64,000 nucleotides of DNA, from contig NZ_CYIG01000010.1 in the NCBI RefSeq assembly GCF_001298675.1, positions 26,063-90,062 of the forward strand. Reading direction: 5' to 3'. Made by a program: the position numbers and the translations under genes. The notes beneath the pieces are model-generated. The model searched no databases, was not told where the DNA came from, and saw nothing but the letters and a program-made list of their open reading frames with translations. Below are positions 9,270-21,103 of this stretch, piece by piece (position 1 is the stretch's first letter; each line of letters begins with the position of its first letter). This DNA comes from Paenacidovorax caeni (GTDB lineage: Bacteria; Pseudomonadota; Gammaproteobacteria; Burkholderiales; Burkholderiaceae_C).

Positions 9270-9302
9270 AGAAAACACAAAAGCCGCCCGGAGGCGGCCT
9301 TT
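9270..9302 (-). terminator. rho-independent terminator of the rpsF-priB-rpsR-rplI operon
   Basis: On the minus strand a GC stem GCCGCC/GGCGGC (9283-9288 with 9293-9298, four-base loop) is followed by a T-rich run. It sits between rplI and dnaB. Confidence 0.8.
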
Positions 9303-9327
9303 GCAGGGCAAGCGGGGAACCCGTTGC

Positions 9328-9777
9328 TTAGGCGGTTTCGCCGTAGACCGAAACGGTCACTTCGACCACCACGTCGGTGTGCAGGGCCACGCTGATGGTG
9401 TTGTCGCCCACGGTCTTGATCAGGCCGGGCATACGGATTTGCGACTTGACCAGCTGGAAGCCCAGCTTGTTGATCTCTTCGCAGATGTCGTGGTTGGTCA
9501 CGGAACCGAACAGGCGGCCGTCCACGCCAGCCTTTTGGGTCAGCTTCACGGTGGTGCCAGCGAGCTTCTCGCCTTGGGCCTGAGCGGCAGCCAGCTTCTC
9601 AGCGGCGGCCTTTTCGAGTTCAGCGCGCTTGGCTTCGAACTCGGCCTTGGCGGCAGCCGTGGCACGGCGGGCGCGGCCCGTGGGGATCAGGAAGTTGCGG
9701 GCGTAGCCGTCCTTGACCTTGACGATCTCGCCCAGGTTGCCGAGGTTCACGACCTTGTCGAGCAGAATGATTTGCAT
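9328..9777 (-). CDS. rplI: 50S ribosomal protein L9
   Basis: Large-subunit protein L9, 149 residues, complete. The N-terminal globular domain begins [19 protein letters not shown] and is followed by the long connecting helix rich in Ala, Lys and Glu (about 45-80) and a C-terminal domain with [12 protein letters not shown]. Last gene of the rpsF-priB-rpsR-rplI operon, 12 bases after rpsR. Confidence 0.98.
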   Translation of the reverse strand: MQIILLDKVVNLGNLGEIVKVKDGYARNFLIPTGRARRATAAAKAEFEAKRAELEKAAAEKLAAAQAQGEKLAGTTVKLTQKAGVDGRLFGSVTNHDICEEINKLGFQLVKSQIRMPGLIKTVGDNTISVALHTDVVVEVTVSVYGETA

Positions 9778-9789
9778 GGTTCGTGCTCC

Positions 9790-10071
9790 TTAGATCTTGT
9801 GCTGGTCGCTGTAGGGCAGCATGGCCAGGAAACGGGCGCGCTTGATCGCCGTGTTCAGCTGGCGCTGGTAAATGGCGCGCGTGCCGGTCAGACGTGCGGG
9901 AATGATCTTGCCGTTTTCGGCAATGAAGTCACGCAGGGTGTCGACGTCCTTGTAGTCGATTTCTTCGACGCCAGCGACGGTGAAGCGGCAGAAGCGCTTG
10001 CGCTTGAACAGCAGCGACTGGGTGTTGCGCTTCGGACGCTTGTCCTTGTTGAATTTCTTGAACGTGGCCAT
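9790..10071 (-). CDS. rpsR: 30S ribosomal protein S18
   Basis: Small-subunit protein S18, 93 residues. Recognised by [20 protein letters not shown] and the C-terminal [16 protein letters not shown], which bind S6 and the central domain of 16S rRNA. It lies 18 bases after priB in the operon rpsF-priB-rpsR-rplI. Length and motifs are normal. Confidence 0.98.
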   Translation of the reverse strand: MATFKKFNKDKRPKRNTQSLLFKRKRFCRFTVAGVEEIDYKDVDTLRDFIAENGKIIPARLTGTRAIYQRQLNTAIKRARFLAMLPYSDQHKI

Positions 10072-10089
10072 TTTCGAGCCTCTTGAAAA

Positions 10090-10380
10090 TTAATCTTGTT
10101 GAATGTCCTGGATGTGGAGCACCACCGACTTGCCGTTGCGCGACATGGCCAGAAATCCCTGAAAGCGAAAACAGCTCCCGAGGTTTTGGCGTGCCAGCCG
10201 CTCAGCCAACGTACCGAAGGCCATGGCCTTGATCGCCAGCTTGACGTCCCGCGCCTGTCCTGCATCCATCTGGCGCGACCCATGTTCGAGTCGCAGATCG
10301 AGGGCAGGCAAACCGGCGGGGGTGTAGCGCAAAGGCTGGGCCTCTGCGATACAGGCGGTCAAGGCAACGTGGTTATCCAC
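10090..10380 (-). CDS. priB: primosomal replication protein N (PriB)
   Basis: Single-stranded DNA-binding OB-fold protein of the replication-restart primosome, 96 residues. The signature is LRYTPAGLPALDLRLEH and the C-terminal FRFQGFLAMSRNGKSVVLHI. The start is a GTG at 10380, supported by the Shine-Dalgarno GGGGAG just upstream. It sits between rpsF and rpsR, the usual position in beta- and gamma-proteobacteria. A perfect DnaA-box sequence overlaps the start codon (10373-10381), which may be chance. Confidence 0.95.
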   Translation of the reverse strand: MDNHVALTACIAEAQPLRYTPAGLPALDLRLEHGSRQMDAGQARDVKLAIKAMAFGTLAERLARQNLGSCFRFQGFLAMSRNGKSVVLHIQDIQQD

Positions 10381-10395
10381 ACTCCCCGTGCGCTA

Positions 10396-10764
10396 TCAGG
10401 CGGCGGCCTGCTCAGCCTGGCTGGCCTTGCGGGCTTCTTCGCGCTCGACGGTCTTCATCATCGAGGAAGGACCCGTTTCAGCCTTCTTCTTCTGCACGGT
10501 CAGGTGACGCAGCACGGCGTCGTTGAACTTGAAGGCGTGCTCGAGCTCGGCCATCACAGCCTGGTCGGCTTCGATGTTCAGGCACAGGTAATGGGCCTTG
10601 GCAAGCTTGTTGATCAGGTACGCCAGTTGACGGCGGCCCCAGTCTTCCACGCGGTGGATCTTGCCGCCGCCCTGGGTGATCATGCCCTTGTAACGCTCCA
10701 GCATGGCCGGAACTTGCTCGCTCTGATCCGGGTGGATCAACAAAATGATTTCGTAGTGACGCAT
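10396..10764 (-). CDS. rpsF: 30S ribosomal protein S6
   Basis: Small-subunit protein S6, 122 residues, first gene of the operon. The sequence starts [14 protein letters not shown] and contains [21 protein letters not shown]. The ATG at 10764 is preferred over a GTG two codons upstream because AGGAG lies five bases before it. The alanine-rich C-terminus is common in this group. In many bacteria the S6-S18 complex represses its own leader RNA; I did not find a clear match to that structure here. Confidence 0.97.
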   Translation of the reverse strand: MRHYEIILLIHPDQSEQVPAMLERYKGMITQGGGKIHRVEDWGRRQLAYLINKLAKAHYLCLNIEADQAVMAELEHAFKFNDAVLRHLTVQKKKAETGPSSMMKTVEREEARKASQAEQAAA

Positions 10765-10829
10765 GCACACTCCTTTTGGTTGAAGCCGCCCGCTGCGTCA
10801 AGTAGCGGTGTGGCAAGGCAAAGGGCAAG

Positions 10830-10858
10830 ATTATAGCCGCGCACAAAGCGCTTGTACA
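10830..10858 (-). promoter_or_regulatory. candidate sigma-70 promoter of the rpsF operon
   Basis: Minus-strand TATAAT at 10830-10835 is a perfect -10 hexamer. Seventeen bases upstream is TGTACA (10853-10858), a weak -35. It lies about 70 bases before rpsF. Confidence 0.5.
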
Positions 10859-10925
10859 CTTAGCCGCTCTGACTGCCGGCATTTCAACCCGCACGAAGCC
10901 GGTTTTCACACCCCAAGCCGCGCGT

Positions 10926-10953
10926 CTTGAAAAAGGCCGCCCCGCCCCCATGT
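10926..10953 (+). promoter_or_regulatory. heat-shock (sigma-32/RpoH) promoter of grpE-dnaK-dnaJ
   Basis: CTTGAAA at 10926-10932, a 13-base spacer, then CCCCATGT at 10946-10953: both elements match the RpoH consensus exactly. It ends 33 bases before the grpE start codon, the right distance for a short leader. Confidence 0.9.
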
Positions 10954-10986
10954 GCGGGCCGTCACGGTTTTCAACACTTTCCAAAC

Positions 10987-11529
10987 ATGTCCGAGCAAAA
11001 CCCTCAAGCCACCCCGCCCTCGCCCGAAGAAGTCGAAGCCGCCATGGCCGCCAACACGGCCGACGAAATGGCGCGCCTGCAGGCCGAGCTGGCCGAACTC
11101 AAGGCCAAGAGCGCCGATCTGGCTGACCAGTTCCTGCGTGCCAAAGCCGAGGCCGAGAATGCCCGCCGCCGCGCCGAGGACGAAGTGTCGAAGGCACGCA
11201 AGTTCGGCGTCGAAAGTTTCGCCGAGAGCATGCTGGCCGTGTGCGATAGCCTCGACGCAGCCCTGGCCATCGAGAATGCCACCGTGGCCCAACTGCGCGA
11301 AGGTTCGGACGCGACGCGTCGCCAGTTGCTGTCTGCGCTGGAGCGCAACAAGGTCATCGTGGTGGCGCCGGCGCCGGGCACCAAGTTCGACCCCCACCAG
11401 CACCAGGCCATCAGCATGGTGCCGGCCGATCAGGAACCCAACACCGTGGTGAGCGTGCTGCAAAAGGGCTACCTGATCGCCGAGCGCGTGCTGCGCCCCG
11501 CCCTGGTCACCGTGGCGGCGCCGAAATAA
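10987..11529 (+). CDS. grpE: nucleotide exchange factor GrpE
   Basis: Releases ADP from DnaK in the Hsp70 cycle; 180 residues. A long coiled-coil (about 35-75, [21 protein letters not shown]) leads into [18 protein letters not shown] and the C-terminal beta domain with [14 protein letters not shown]. The start MSEQNPQ at 10987 is used: the open frame reaches back into the sigma-32 promoter, so an upstream start is excluded. First gene of the operon grpE-dnaK-dnaJ, with 82 bases to dnaK. Confidence 0.97.
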   Translation: MSEQNPQATPPSPEEVEAAMAANTADEMARLQAELAELKAKSADLADQFLRAKAEAENARRRAEDEVSKARKFGVESFAESMLAVCDSLDAALAIENATVAQLREGSDATRRQLLSALERNKVIVVAPAPGTKFDPHQHQAISMVPADQEPNTVVSVLQKGYLIAERVLRPALVTVAAPK

Positions 11530-11561
11530 ATCGCGCCTCGCCCCCTTGAAAGCCAGCCAAG

Positions 11562-11570
11562 TTATCCACA
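11562..11570 (+). promoter_or_regulatory. perfect DnaA-box sequence between grpE and dnaK
   Basis: TTATCCACA, the strict consensus of the DnaA box, in the 82-base grpE-dnaK gap. A second one is at 10373-10381. Two isolated boxes do not make an origin; function is unknown. Confidence 0.35.
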
Positions 11571-11611
11571 GTTAACCCGCATCCAAACATTCCAGCATCA
11601 CGGAGAACAAC

Positions 11612-13570
<1,959 letters not shown>

Positions 13571-13668
13571 TGCAGCGCTTGCGCTGACACAAGCCGCCGC
13601 GCTGGTGCCTGCCGTGATGCAGGTGGCCCGCGCGGCGTTGCATCTTTCAAGCCACCGGATTCCCCAGC

Positions 13669-14802
13669 ATGTCCAAACGAGACTATTACGAGGTTCTGGG
13701 CGTCCCCAAGAACGCCTCGGACGACGACATCAAGAAGGCTTATCGCAAGCTCGCGATGAAGTACCACCCTGACCGCAACCAGGGTGACGCGGCCAAGAAC
13801 GCCGAGGAGAAATTCAAGGAGGCCAAGGAAGCCTACGAGATGCTCTCCGACACGCAAAAACGCGCGGCCTACGACCAGTACGGCCACGCTGGCGTGGACC
13901 CCAACATGCGCGGCCCTGGCGGCGGCGCGGAAGGCTTTGGCGGTTTCGCCGAGGCCTTTGGCGACATCTTCGGCGACATGTTCGGCGGCGCGCGCGGCGG
14001 ACGCGGTGGCCGCCAGGTCTACCGCGGCAGCGACCTGTCCTACGCCATGGACATCTCGCTCGAGGAGGCCGCCAACGGCAAGGATGCGCAGATCCGCATC
14101 CCCAGCTGGGACAGCTGCGACACCTGCCACGGCAGCGGCGCCAAGCCCGGCACCAGTGCCAAGACCTGCACCACCTGCAGCGGTGCCGGTGTGGTGCAAA
14201 TGCGCCAGGGTTTCTTCAGCGTACAGCAGACCTGCCCGCACTGCCGTGGCACGGGCAAGATCATTCCCGAGCCCTGCACGGCCTGCCATGGCCAGGGCAA
14301 GATCAAGCGCCAGAAGACGCTCGAGGTGAAGATCCCCGCCGGCATCGACGACGGCATGCGCATCCGCAGCACCGGCAACGGCGAGCCAGGCACCAACGGC
14401 GGCCCACCGGGCGACCTGTACATCGAGATCCGCATCCGCAAGCACGACATCTTCGAACGCGATGGCGACGACCTGCACTGCCAGGTGCCCGTGAGCTTCA
14501 TCACGGCCGCGCTGGGCGGCGAGATCGAGGTGCCAACGCTGCAGGGCAAGGCCGTGATCGACATTCCCGAAGGCACACAGGCCGGCAAGCAGTTCCGCCT
14601 GCGCGGCAAGGGCATCAAGGGCGTGCGTGCCAGCTACCCCGGCGACCTGTACTGCCACATCGTGGTCGAGACGCCGGTCAAGCTCACCGAGTACCAGCGC
14701 AAGCTGCTGCGCGAACTGGAAGAGTCGCTGAAAAAAGGCGGCGGCAAGCACTCGCCCTCCGCGGAAAGCTGGACGGATCGGCTCAAGAGCTTCTTCAGCT
14801 GA
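13669..14802 (+). CDS. dnaJ: chaperone DnaJ (Hsp40)
   Basis: Co-chaperone that stimulates DnaK, 377 residues. J domain at 1-70 with HPD at 33-35 ([11 protein letters not shown]), a Gly/Phe-rich linker (about 75-120), four zinc-binding repeats ([32 protein letters not shown]) and two C-terminal beta domains. All canonical residues are present. Last gene of the operon; a strong terminator follows 21 bases after the stop. Confidence 0.99.
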   Translation: MSKRDYYEVLGVPKNASDDDIKKAYRKLAMKYHPDRNQGDAAKNAEEKFKEAKEAYEMLSDTQKRAAYDQYGHAGVDPNMRGPGGGAEGFGGFAEAFGDIFGDMFGGARGGRGGRQVYRGSDLSYAMDISLEEAANGKDAQIRIPSWDSCDTCHGSGAKPGTSAKTCTTCSGAGVVQMRQGFFSVQQTCPHCRGTGKIIPEPCTACHGQGKIKRQKTLEVKIPAGIDDGMRIRSTGNGEPGTNGGPPGDLYIEIRIRKHDIFERDGDDLHCQVPVSFITAALGGEIEVPTLQGKAVIDIPEGTQAGKQFRLRGKGIKGVRASYPGDLYCHIVVETPVKLTEYQRKLLRELEESLKKGGGKHSPSAESWTDRLKSFFS

Positions 14803-14823
14803 AGTCGCGCCCCCCGCGCCCAA

Positions 14824-14857
14824 AACCGCCTGCGGCCCCGCCCAGGCGGTTTTTTTC
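14824..14857 (+). terminator. rho-independent terminator after dnaJ
   Basis: Perfect nine-base stem AACCGCCTG / CAGGCGGTT (14824-14832 and 14843-14851) followed by seven T. It ends the heat-shock operon. Confidence 0.93.
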
Positions 14858-14898
14858 TGGGTACGATGGACTGCAGGATCACCACGGAGCGTTTTTCC

Positions 14899-16263
14899 AT
14901 GAGCGTCAGCATCACCTTCCTGGGCGCCGCCGGCACCGTCACCGGCTCCAAGTACCTCGTGCAGCACGCGGGTCAGCAATTGCTGGTCGATTGCGGGCTA
15001 TTCCAGGGCTACAAGAGCCTGCGCGAGATGAACTGGGAACCGCTGCCGGTGCCCGCCTCGCGCATCGACGCCGTGGTGCTCACCCACGCCCACCTGGATC
15101 ACAGCGGCTACCTGCCCCTGCTGGCACGCCAGGGCTACGCCGGGGCGGTGCACTGCACCGCAGGCACGCGCGACCTGTGCGGCATCCTGCTGCCTGACAG
15201 CGGCCACCTGCAGGAAGAAGAGGCCTCCTACCTGAACCGCCACCGCCTGAGCCGCCACGACCCGGCACTGCCGCTGTACACACGGCTTGACGCCGTGCAC
15301 AGCCTGCGCCTGCTGCAGGCCCACCCGCTGCACCAGCCTTTCGAGCCGCTGCCAGGCTGGCGCGCGCGCTTCTTCGGCGCCGGGCACATTCTGGGCGCAG
15401 CCAGCGTACTGCTTGAAGTGGGCGGGCAGCGCATCTTGTTCTCGGGCGATCTGGGCCGGCCGGACGACCCGCTGATGCTGCCGCCCGAAGCCCCCCCGGC
15501 TGCCGATGTGGTGTTGGTCGAGTCGACCTACGGTGACCGCGAGCACCCCGCGCTGTGCATGGAGGACGAACTCGCCCCCGCGCTCACGCACCTGGCCGCA
15601 CACGGCGGCGTGGCCGTGGTGCCGGTGTTCGCCGTGGGACGCGCACAGCAGCTCATGCTGGCCATCGCGCGGCTCAAGGCCCAGAACCGCATTCCGGCCA
15701 ACCTGCCGGTGTACCTCGACAGCCCCATGGCCGTGAGCGCCACGCAGCTGCTGGGCGAGCACATGGGGGCGCACCGCCTCACTGCGGCGGAGCTCCACAC
15801 CATGACCCAGGGCACGACGCTGGTGCGCACCACCGACGAATCCAAGGCCCTGGCGCGGCTGCACGGCCCGCGCGTGATCCTGGCTGCCAGCGGCATGGCC
15901 ACGGGCGGGCGTGTGCTGCACCACCTGGCGCTGCACGCGGGCCACCATCGCAATCTGATCCTGCTCACCGGCTACCAGACCCCGGGCACACGCGGTGCAC
16001 GCCTGGCTGCGGGCGAAAAAAGCGTGCGCATGCTGGGGCAGGAGGTAGCGATCCGCGCCAAGGTGCAGCAGCTGCACTCGGCCTCGGCCCATGCCGACGC
16101 CACCCAGCTCATCGGCTGGCTCGGCCAGATGCCGTCGGCGCCGGGCAAGGTGTTCGTGGTGCACGGGGACATGGGCGCCTCGGACGCGCTGCGCCAACGC
16201 ATCGAGCACACGCTGCACTGGCGCGCACAGGTGCCGCACGCCGGCGCCAGCTACACACTCTGA
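14899..16263 (+). CDS. MBL-fold / beta-CASP RNA-processing metallohydrolase
   Basis: 454-residue metallo-beta-lactamase with a beta-CASP domain, the family of RNA-processing exo/endonucleases (YSH1/CPSF-like). Motif 2 is [14 protein letters not shown] (about 60-73); the later [10 protein letters not shown] and ESTYGDREH are the metal-ligand aspartate and motif [16 protein letters not shown] and [11 protein letters not shown] are motifs B and C. The start at 14899 (MSVSITFLG) follows GGAG; an upstream ATG is poor. Cytoplasmic, substrate unknown. It lies alone between the dnaJ terminator and the repeat-rich gap. Confidence 0.9.
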   Translation: MSVSITFLGAAGTVTGSKYLVQHAGQQLLVDCGLFQGYKSLREMNWEPLPVPASRIDAVVLTHAHLDHSGYLPLLARQGYAGAVHCTAGTRDLCGILLPDSGHLQEEEASYLNRHRLSRHDPALPLYTRLDAVHSLRLLQAHPLHQPFEPLPGWRARFFGAGHILGAASVLLEVGGQRILFSGDLGRPDDPLMLPPEAPPAADVVLVESTYGDREHPALCMEDELAPALTHLAAHGGVAVVPVFAVGRAQQLMLAIARLKAQNRIPANLPVYLDSPMAVSATQLLGEHMGAHRLTAAELHTMTQGTTLVRTTDESKALARLHGPRVILAASGMATGGRVLHHLALHAGHHRNLILLTGYQTPGTRGARLAAGEKSVRMLGQEVAIRAKVQQLHSASAHADATQLIGWLGQMPSAPGKVFVVHGDMGASDALRQRIEHTLHWRAQVPHAGASYTL

Positions 16264-16575
16264 AGATGAAACAACACCCCCCTGAGGCGCTTTGCGCCTT
16301 CCCCCCCGCTCTCGCATGGCTACGCCATGCGGGCAGGGGGACGCAGCCAGCGCGGCGGGGCGGCCCTTGCGCGGCTGCCCGCGCCTAGGCCGCGCCGGTT
16401 GCATCGGCTGCGGGTGGCGCGAGGCGCCATGGATAACTGAAACACTTGGCCTTTTGTGGCGCTGGAGCTTACCCAGCAAGCGCTAGCAGCTCTTATTTCA
16501 GGAGCACAACACCCCATAAAACCGGTGCCGCCCGAACGGGGGAAGCCGCGCAGCCGCTCAGTGGGGTGTTCCCAC
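16264..16575. other. repeat-rich intergenic region with an inverted pair of related elements
   Basis: No gene is seen in these 312 bases. At 16273 on the plus strand begins a GC-rich repeat, AACACCCCCCTGAGGCGC, with hairpins AGGCGC/GCGCCT (16285-16299) and GCATGGC/GCCATGC (16313-16329). At the far end the minus strand reads AACACCCCACTGAGCGGC, a diverged inverted copy of the same start. A copy of the dispersed palindromic repeat lies between them. I recognise the first type as a common intergenic repeat of Comamonadaceae. Confidence 0.6.
16461..16506 (-). repeat. dispersed palindromic repeat, copy 3
   Basis: Reverse-orientation copy inside the gap: GGCGCTGGAGC, spacer, AAGCGCTAGCAGCTCTTA and the terminal CAGGAGC. 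Confidence 0.75.
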
Positions 16576-17541
16576 TCACTGCGGCTGGAAGCCGCTGGTC
16601 TGGATGATCTTGCGCCACACCTGCGTGTAGGCCTGCTCGCGCGCGGCCAGTTGCGCGGGGTTCATGTGCCCTACCGTCAAGCCCATGTGCGTGAGCTGCT
16701 CGCGCACCGGCGGCAGTGCCAGCACCTCGGCCACGGCGGCGCTGAAGGTGTCGATGGCTTTCTGCGGCGTGCCCTGCGGGGCGTAGAAGCCGTAGTAGGG
16801 CATGTCTTCGAAGCCCGGCAGGCCCAGCTCGGCGAACGTGGGCACATCGGGCAGTTCGGCCTGGCGCTTGCCGCCGAGCACGGCGACGAAGCGGATCTTG
16901 CCCGCGCGGTGGCTCTCGATGAAGTCCTGCACCGAGCCAATGCCGGCCGCGATCTGGTTGCCCATCATGTCGGCCAGCAGCGGCGCGCCGCCGCGGTAAG
17001 GCGCGGCCACCAGGTCGAGCTGGTAGCGCCGCGCCAGCAGCTGCACCAGAAATTCGGGCGTGGACGCCGGTGCCGGAATGCCCACCGCGCCTTTGCCGCC
17101 GTGCTGGCTGCGCAGCCAATCGACGTAGCCGGTGAAGCTGCGCGCCGGGGTACCGCCAGCCAGCGCAAAGCCGTTGACGAAGCTGGCGATGCCGGCCACG
17201 GGCACAAAGTCTTCGTCCGGTGCAAAGCCCGGGTTCTTCACCACCTGCGGCAGGATGGAGATGGTGTGGTCGTGCGTGAGGAACAGCGTGGTGCCGTCGG
17301 CGGGCGCCATCTTCAGCGCGCGCGCCGCGATCTGGCCACCGGCGCCGGGGCGGTTCTCCACCACCACAGGGGTGCCGAGACGGTCCTTGAGCTTGTCGGC
17401 CAGCAGCCGGGCGATGGCGTCGGTACCTCCGCCCGGGGGAAAGCCGACCAGGAGGCGCAGCGGCTTGCCGCCCTGCGCCCAGGCGGGCAGAGCGGCAGCG
17501 GCCAGTGCACTGGCGAGCAGGTGGCGGCGGGTGTGGGACAT
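16576..17541 (-). CDS. Bug-family (TctC) periplasmic solute-binding protein
   Basis: Extracytoplasmic binding protein of the tripartite tricarboxylate transporter class, 321 residues. A signal peptide, with two arginines in the n-region (SHTRRHLLASALAAAALPAWAQG), is followed by the Bug hallmarks LLVGFPPGGGTDAIARLLA, VVVENRPGAGGQIAARALK and PYRGGAPLLADMMGNQI. These loops bind carboxylates through water molecules. It is not next to membrane subunits; tctAB at 2482-4485 are candidate partners, but Bug genes in this group are very numerous and often orphan. The Shine-Dalgarno GGAG lies just upstream of the ATG at 17541. Confidence 0.93.
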   Translation of the reverse strand: MSHTRRHLLASALAAAALPAWAQGGKPLRLLVGFPPGGGTDAIARLLADKLKDRLGTPVVVENRPGAGGQIAARALKMAPADGTTLFLTHDHTISILPQVVKNPGFAPDEDFVPVAGIASFVNGFALAGGTPARSFTGYVDWLRSQHGGKGAVGIPAPASTPEFLVQLLARRYQLDLVAAPYRGGAPLLADMMGNQIAAGIGSVQDFIESHRAGKIRFVAVLGGKRQAELPDVPTFAELGLPGFEDMPYYGFYAPQGTPQKAIDTFSAAVAEVLALPPVREQLTHMGLTVGHMNPAQLAAREQAYTQVWRKIIQTSGFQPQ

Positions 17542-17559
17542 GGAGGGCTCCAGCGAATG

Positions 17560-17612
17560 CTATGAATACAGGAGCTGGTAGCGCTTTCCACAAGCCAGTT
17601 TCATAATGAAAA
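17560..17612 (+). repeat. dispersed palindromic repeat, copy 4a
   Basis: Upstream of the Bug gene: AGGAGCTGGTAGCGCTTT, spacer, AAGCCAGTTTC. Forms an inverted pair with copy 4b. Confidence 0.65.
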
Positions 17613-17616
17613 CCAT

Positions 17617-17658
17617 CCGAAACCCTTGCTGAACAAGCGCCAGCCGCTCCTATTTTTA
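17617..17658 (-). repeat. dispersed palindromic repeat, copy 4b
   Basis: Reverse-oriented partial copy, CAAGCGCCAGCCGCTCCTA, directly before the argH stop codon at 17661. Confidence 0.55.
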
Positions 17659-17660
17659 GA

Positions 17661-19130
<1,470 letters not shown>

Positions 19131-19182
19131 GGGGAGGGAATAATCCGAAGGGTTCCGGCCCCCGGAACACCCGGACGCCGCA

Positions 19183-20220
19183 ATGCAAGAGACGCAAATT
19201 TTATCGACGCCATCCCCCGCCGCTACCGCCACGCCGAAACGCGCCCTGGTTTTCGACGCCTGCCACGCCGGCGTGGTGCTGCGCGCCGTGCTGTTCGTCG
19301 AGGCCGTGGCCGGCGTGGGCGCGATGTTTGCCACCGAGACCCCCGCGCAGTGGCTGGCCGCTCTGGCGCTGCTCACGGGCGGCGTGCTGCCCGCCACGCT
19401 GGCCTGGTTGCTGGTGGCCTGCAGCCTCAAGGTCTGGCTGCAGCGCCTGTCGATCGCGCAGCAGTACACGGCGGGTGTGCTGCTGGGCACCCTGGCCGGG
19501 CTGCTGGCCTGCGCCTTGCTGGCGCTGGTGCTGGCCGACAACCCGCCCTGGCTGGCCTGCGCCGCCGCCGGCGCGCTGCTCTCGGCCCTGCTGGTGGCGG
19601 GCTTGATACTGCGTGCGCGCGCCCGTGCGCCCGCCACCACCACGGCGCGCCTGGCCGAGCTGCAGGCGCGCATCCGCCCGCACTTTCTGTTCAACACGCT
19701 CAACAGCGCCATCGCCCTGGTGCGCGCCGAGCCCGCACAGGCCGAAGCTCTGCTGGAGGATTTGAGCGACCTGTTCCGCCACGCCCTGGTCGAGCAGGGC
19801 GAGACGGCCACGCTGGGCGAGGAAATCCAGCTCGCGCAGCGCTACCTGGCGATCGAACAAGTGCGCTTCGGCGAGCGGCTGCGCGTGCAGTGGCTGCTTG
19901 ACCCCAACGCCGACGGCGCTCACCTGCCGCCGCTGCTGCTGCAGCCACTGGTGGAAAACGCCGTCAAGCACGGCGTAGAGCCCAGCCGCCACGGCGGCAA
20001 GCTGCGCATCGCCACGCAGCGGCGCGGCGACCGGGTGGTGGTGCGCATCACCAACACCCTGCCAGCACCGCACGAGGGCAGCACCAGCACGCGCGGCCAC
20101 GGCATTGCCCTGGACAACGTGCGCGCCCGCCTGGCCCTGCTGCACGACGTGCAGGCACAGTTCAGCACCAAGGTGAAGAATGGCCTGTACCAGGTGCGCA
20201 TTTCGATCCCCTGCGGATGA
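19183..20220 (+). CDS. algZ: LytS/AlgZ-type sensor histidine kinase
   Basis: Membrane histidine kinase of 345 residues. Several hydrophobic segments fill about 25-150 (for example [20 protein letters not shown] and [17 protein letters not shown]), with no large periplasmic domain. The phosphoacceptor box is [20 protein letters not shown], typical of the His_kinase (HPK8) group, then the N box [17 protein letters not shown] and the G box [14 protein letters not shown]. The response regulator follows after 96 bases. In Pseudomonas the homologous pair controls alginate and type IV pili; the targets here are unknown. Confidence 0.9.
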   Translation: MQETQILSTPSPAATATPKRALVFDACHAGVVLRAVLFVEAVAGVGAMFATETPAQWLAALALLTGGVLPATLAWLLVACSLKVWLQRLSIAQQYTAGVLLGTLAGLLACALLALVLADNPPWLACAAAGALLSALLVAGLILRARARAPATTTARLAELQARIRPHFLFNTLNSAIALVRAEPAQAEALLEDLSDLFRHALVEQGETATLGEEIQLAQRYLAIEQVRFGERLRVQWLLDPNADGAHLPPLLLQPLVENAVKHGVEPSRHGGKLRIATQRRGDRVVVRITNTLPAPHEGSTSTRGHGIALDNVRARLALLHDVQAQFSTKVKNGLYQVRISIPCG

Positions 20221-20316
20221 GAAACGCCCCATCGTCCGCTGGCCTGGGGCGCACCCGTTTCGTACGATGCACGCCAGCCACCGTGCCATGAATGACCAAC
20301 CAGATTCGAGGAGCCC

Positions 20317-21081
20317 ATGCACATCCTGATCGTGGACGACGAAGCCCTGGCCCGCGCACGCCTGCGCACGCTGCTGGCCGACTGCCAGGCACAGCAGCCC
20401 CAGCCGCGCTACACCGTGGCCGAGGCCGCGCACGCCGCCGAGGCCCTGGCGCTGCTGCAGTCGCCCAGCGGCCGCGCCGTCGATGCCGTGCTGCTCGACA
20501 TCCACATGCCCGGCCAGGATGGGCTGGCGCTGGCGCACGCGCTGCGCGCGCTGGCGCAGCCACCGGCCATCGTCTTCGTTACCGCGCACGCCGACCATGC
20601 CGTGAGCGCCTTTGAGTTGGACGCGGTGGACTACCTGACCAAGCCGGTGCGCCTGCAGCGCCTGCAGCAGGCGCTGGCCAAGGTGCAGCGTGGGCGCGGC
20701 ACCCCGCCCGCCCCGGCCCCAGCGCCCGCGCCCAGCGCCGAGGGCGAGGCGCTGCTCATCCAGGACCGGGGCCGCACCGAGCGCCTGCCGCTGGCCGAGG
20801 TGCTGTACCTCAAGGCCGAGCAGAAATACATCACCGCGCGCACCGCGCAGCGCACCTACGTGCTCGACGGCGCGCTGCAGGACTTCGAGGCGCGCCATCC
20901 CGCGTACTTCCTGCGTGTGCACCGCAACGCCCTGGTTGCGCGCCACGCCGTGCGTGCGCTGGAAAAATACTGCGACCCCGAGGAAGGCGACGGCTGGGCC
21001 GTGCGCCTGCACGGCCTGGCCGAGCCTGTGGCGGTATCACGGCGCCAGATGGCTGCCGTGCGCGAGGAGCTCGCGCGCTGA
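20317..21081 (+). CDS. algR: LytTR response regulator, AlgR-like
   Basis: Response regulator of 254 residues: an N-terminal receiver domain (LIVDDEALARARLRTLL; phosphoacceptor aspartate in VDAVLLDIHMPGQDGL; conserved lysine in YLTKPVRL) and a C-terminal LytTR DNA-binding domain (about 150-250, with EVLYLKAEQKYITART and FLRVHRNALVARHAV). The linker is Pro/Ala-rich. Cognate partner of the kinase upstream. A short gap of 22 bases separates its end from the convergent ZIP gene. Confidence 0.93.
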   Translation: MHILIVDDEALARARLRTLLADCQAQQPQPRYTVAEAAHAAEALALLQSPSGRAVDAVLLDIHMPGQDGLALAHALRALAQPPAIVFVTAHADHAVSAFELDAVDYLTKPVRLQRLQQALAKVQRGRGTPPAPAPAPAPSAEGEALLIQDRGRTERLPLAEVLYLKAEQKYITARTAQRTYVLDGALQDFEARHPAYFLRVHRNALVARHAVRALEKYCDPEEGDGWAVRLHGLAEPVAVSRRQMAAVREELAR

Positions 21082-21103
21082 TCCTCAGCGGGCGAGACGC
21101 GCA

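Noticed and set aside
10927..10986. Upstream start for grpE
   Set aside because: The extra codons lie on the sigma-32 promoter itself, so they cannot be in the mRNA.
11544..11575. Second heat-shock promoter before dnaK
   Set aside because: CTTGAAA is present at 11544 but no CCCCAT-like element follows at 11-16 bases.
19131..19811. N-terminal extension of the argH frame
   Set aside because: Serine/alanine/arginine-rich sequence antisense to algZ; the family start is at 19130.
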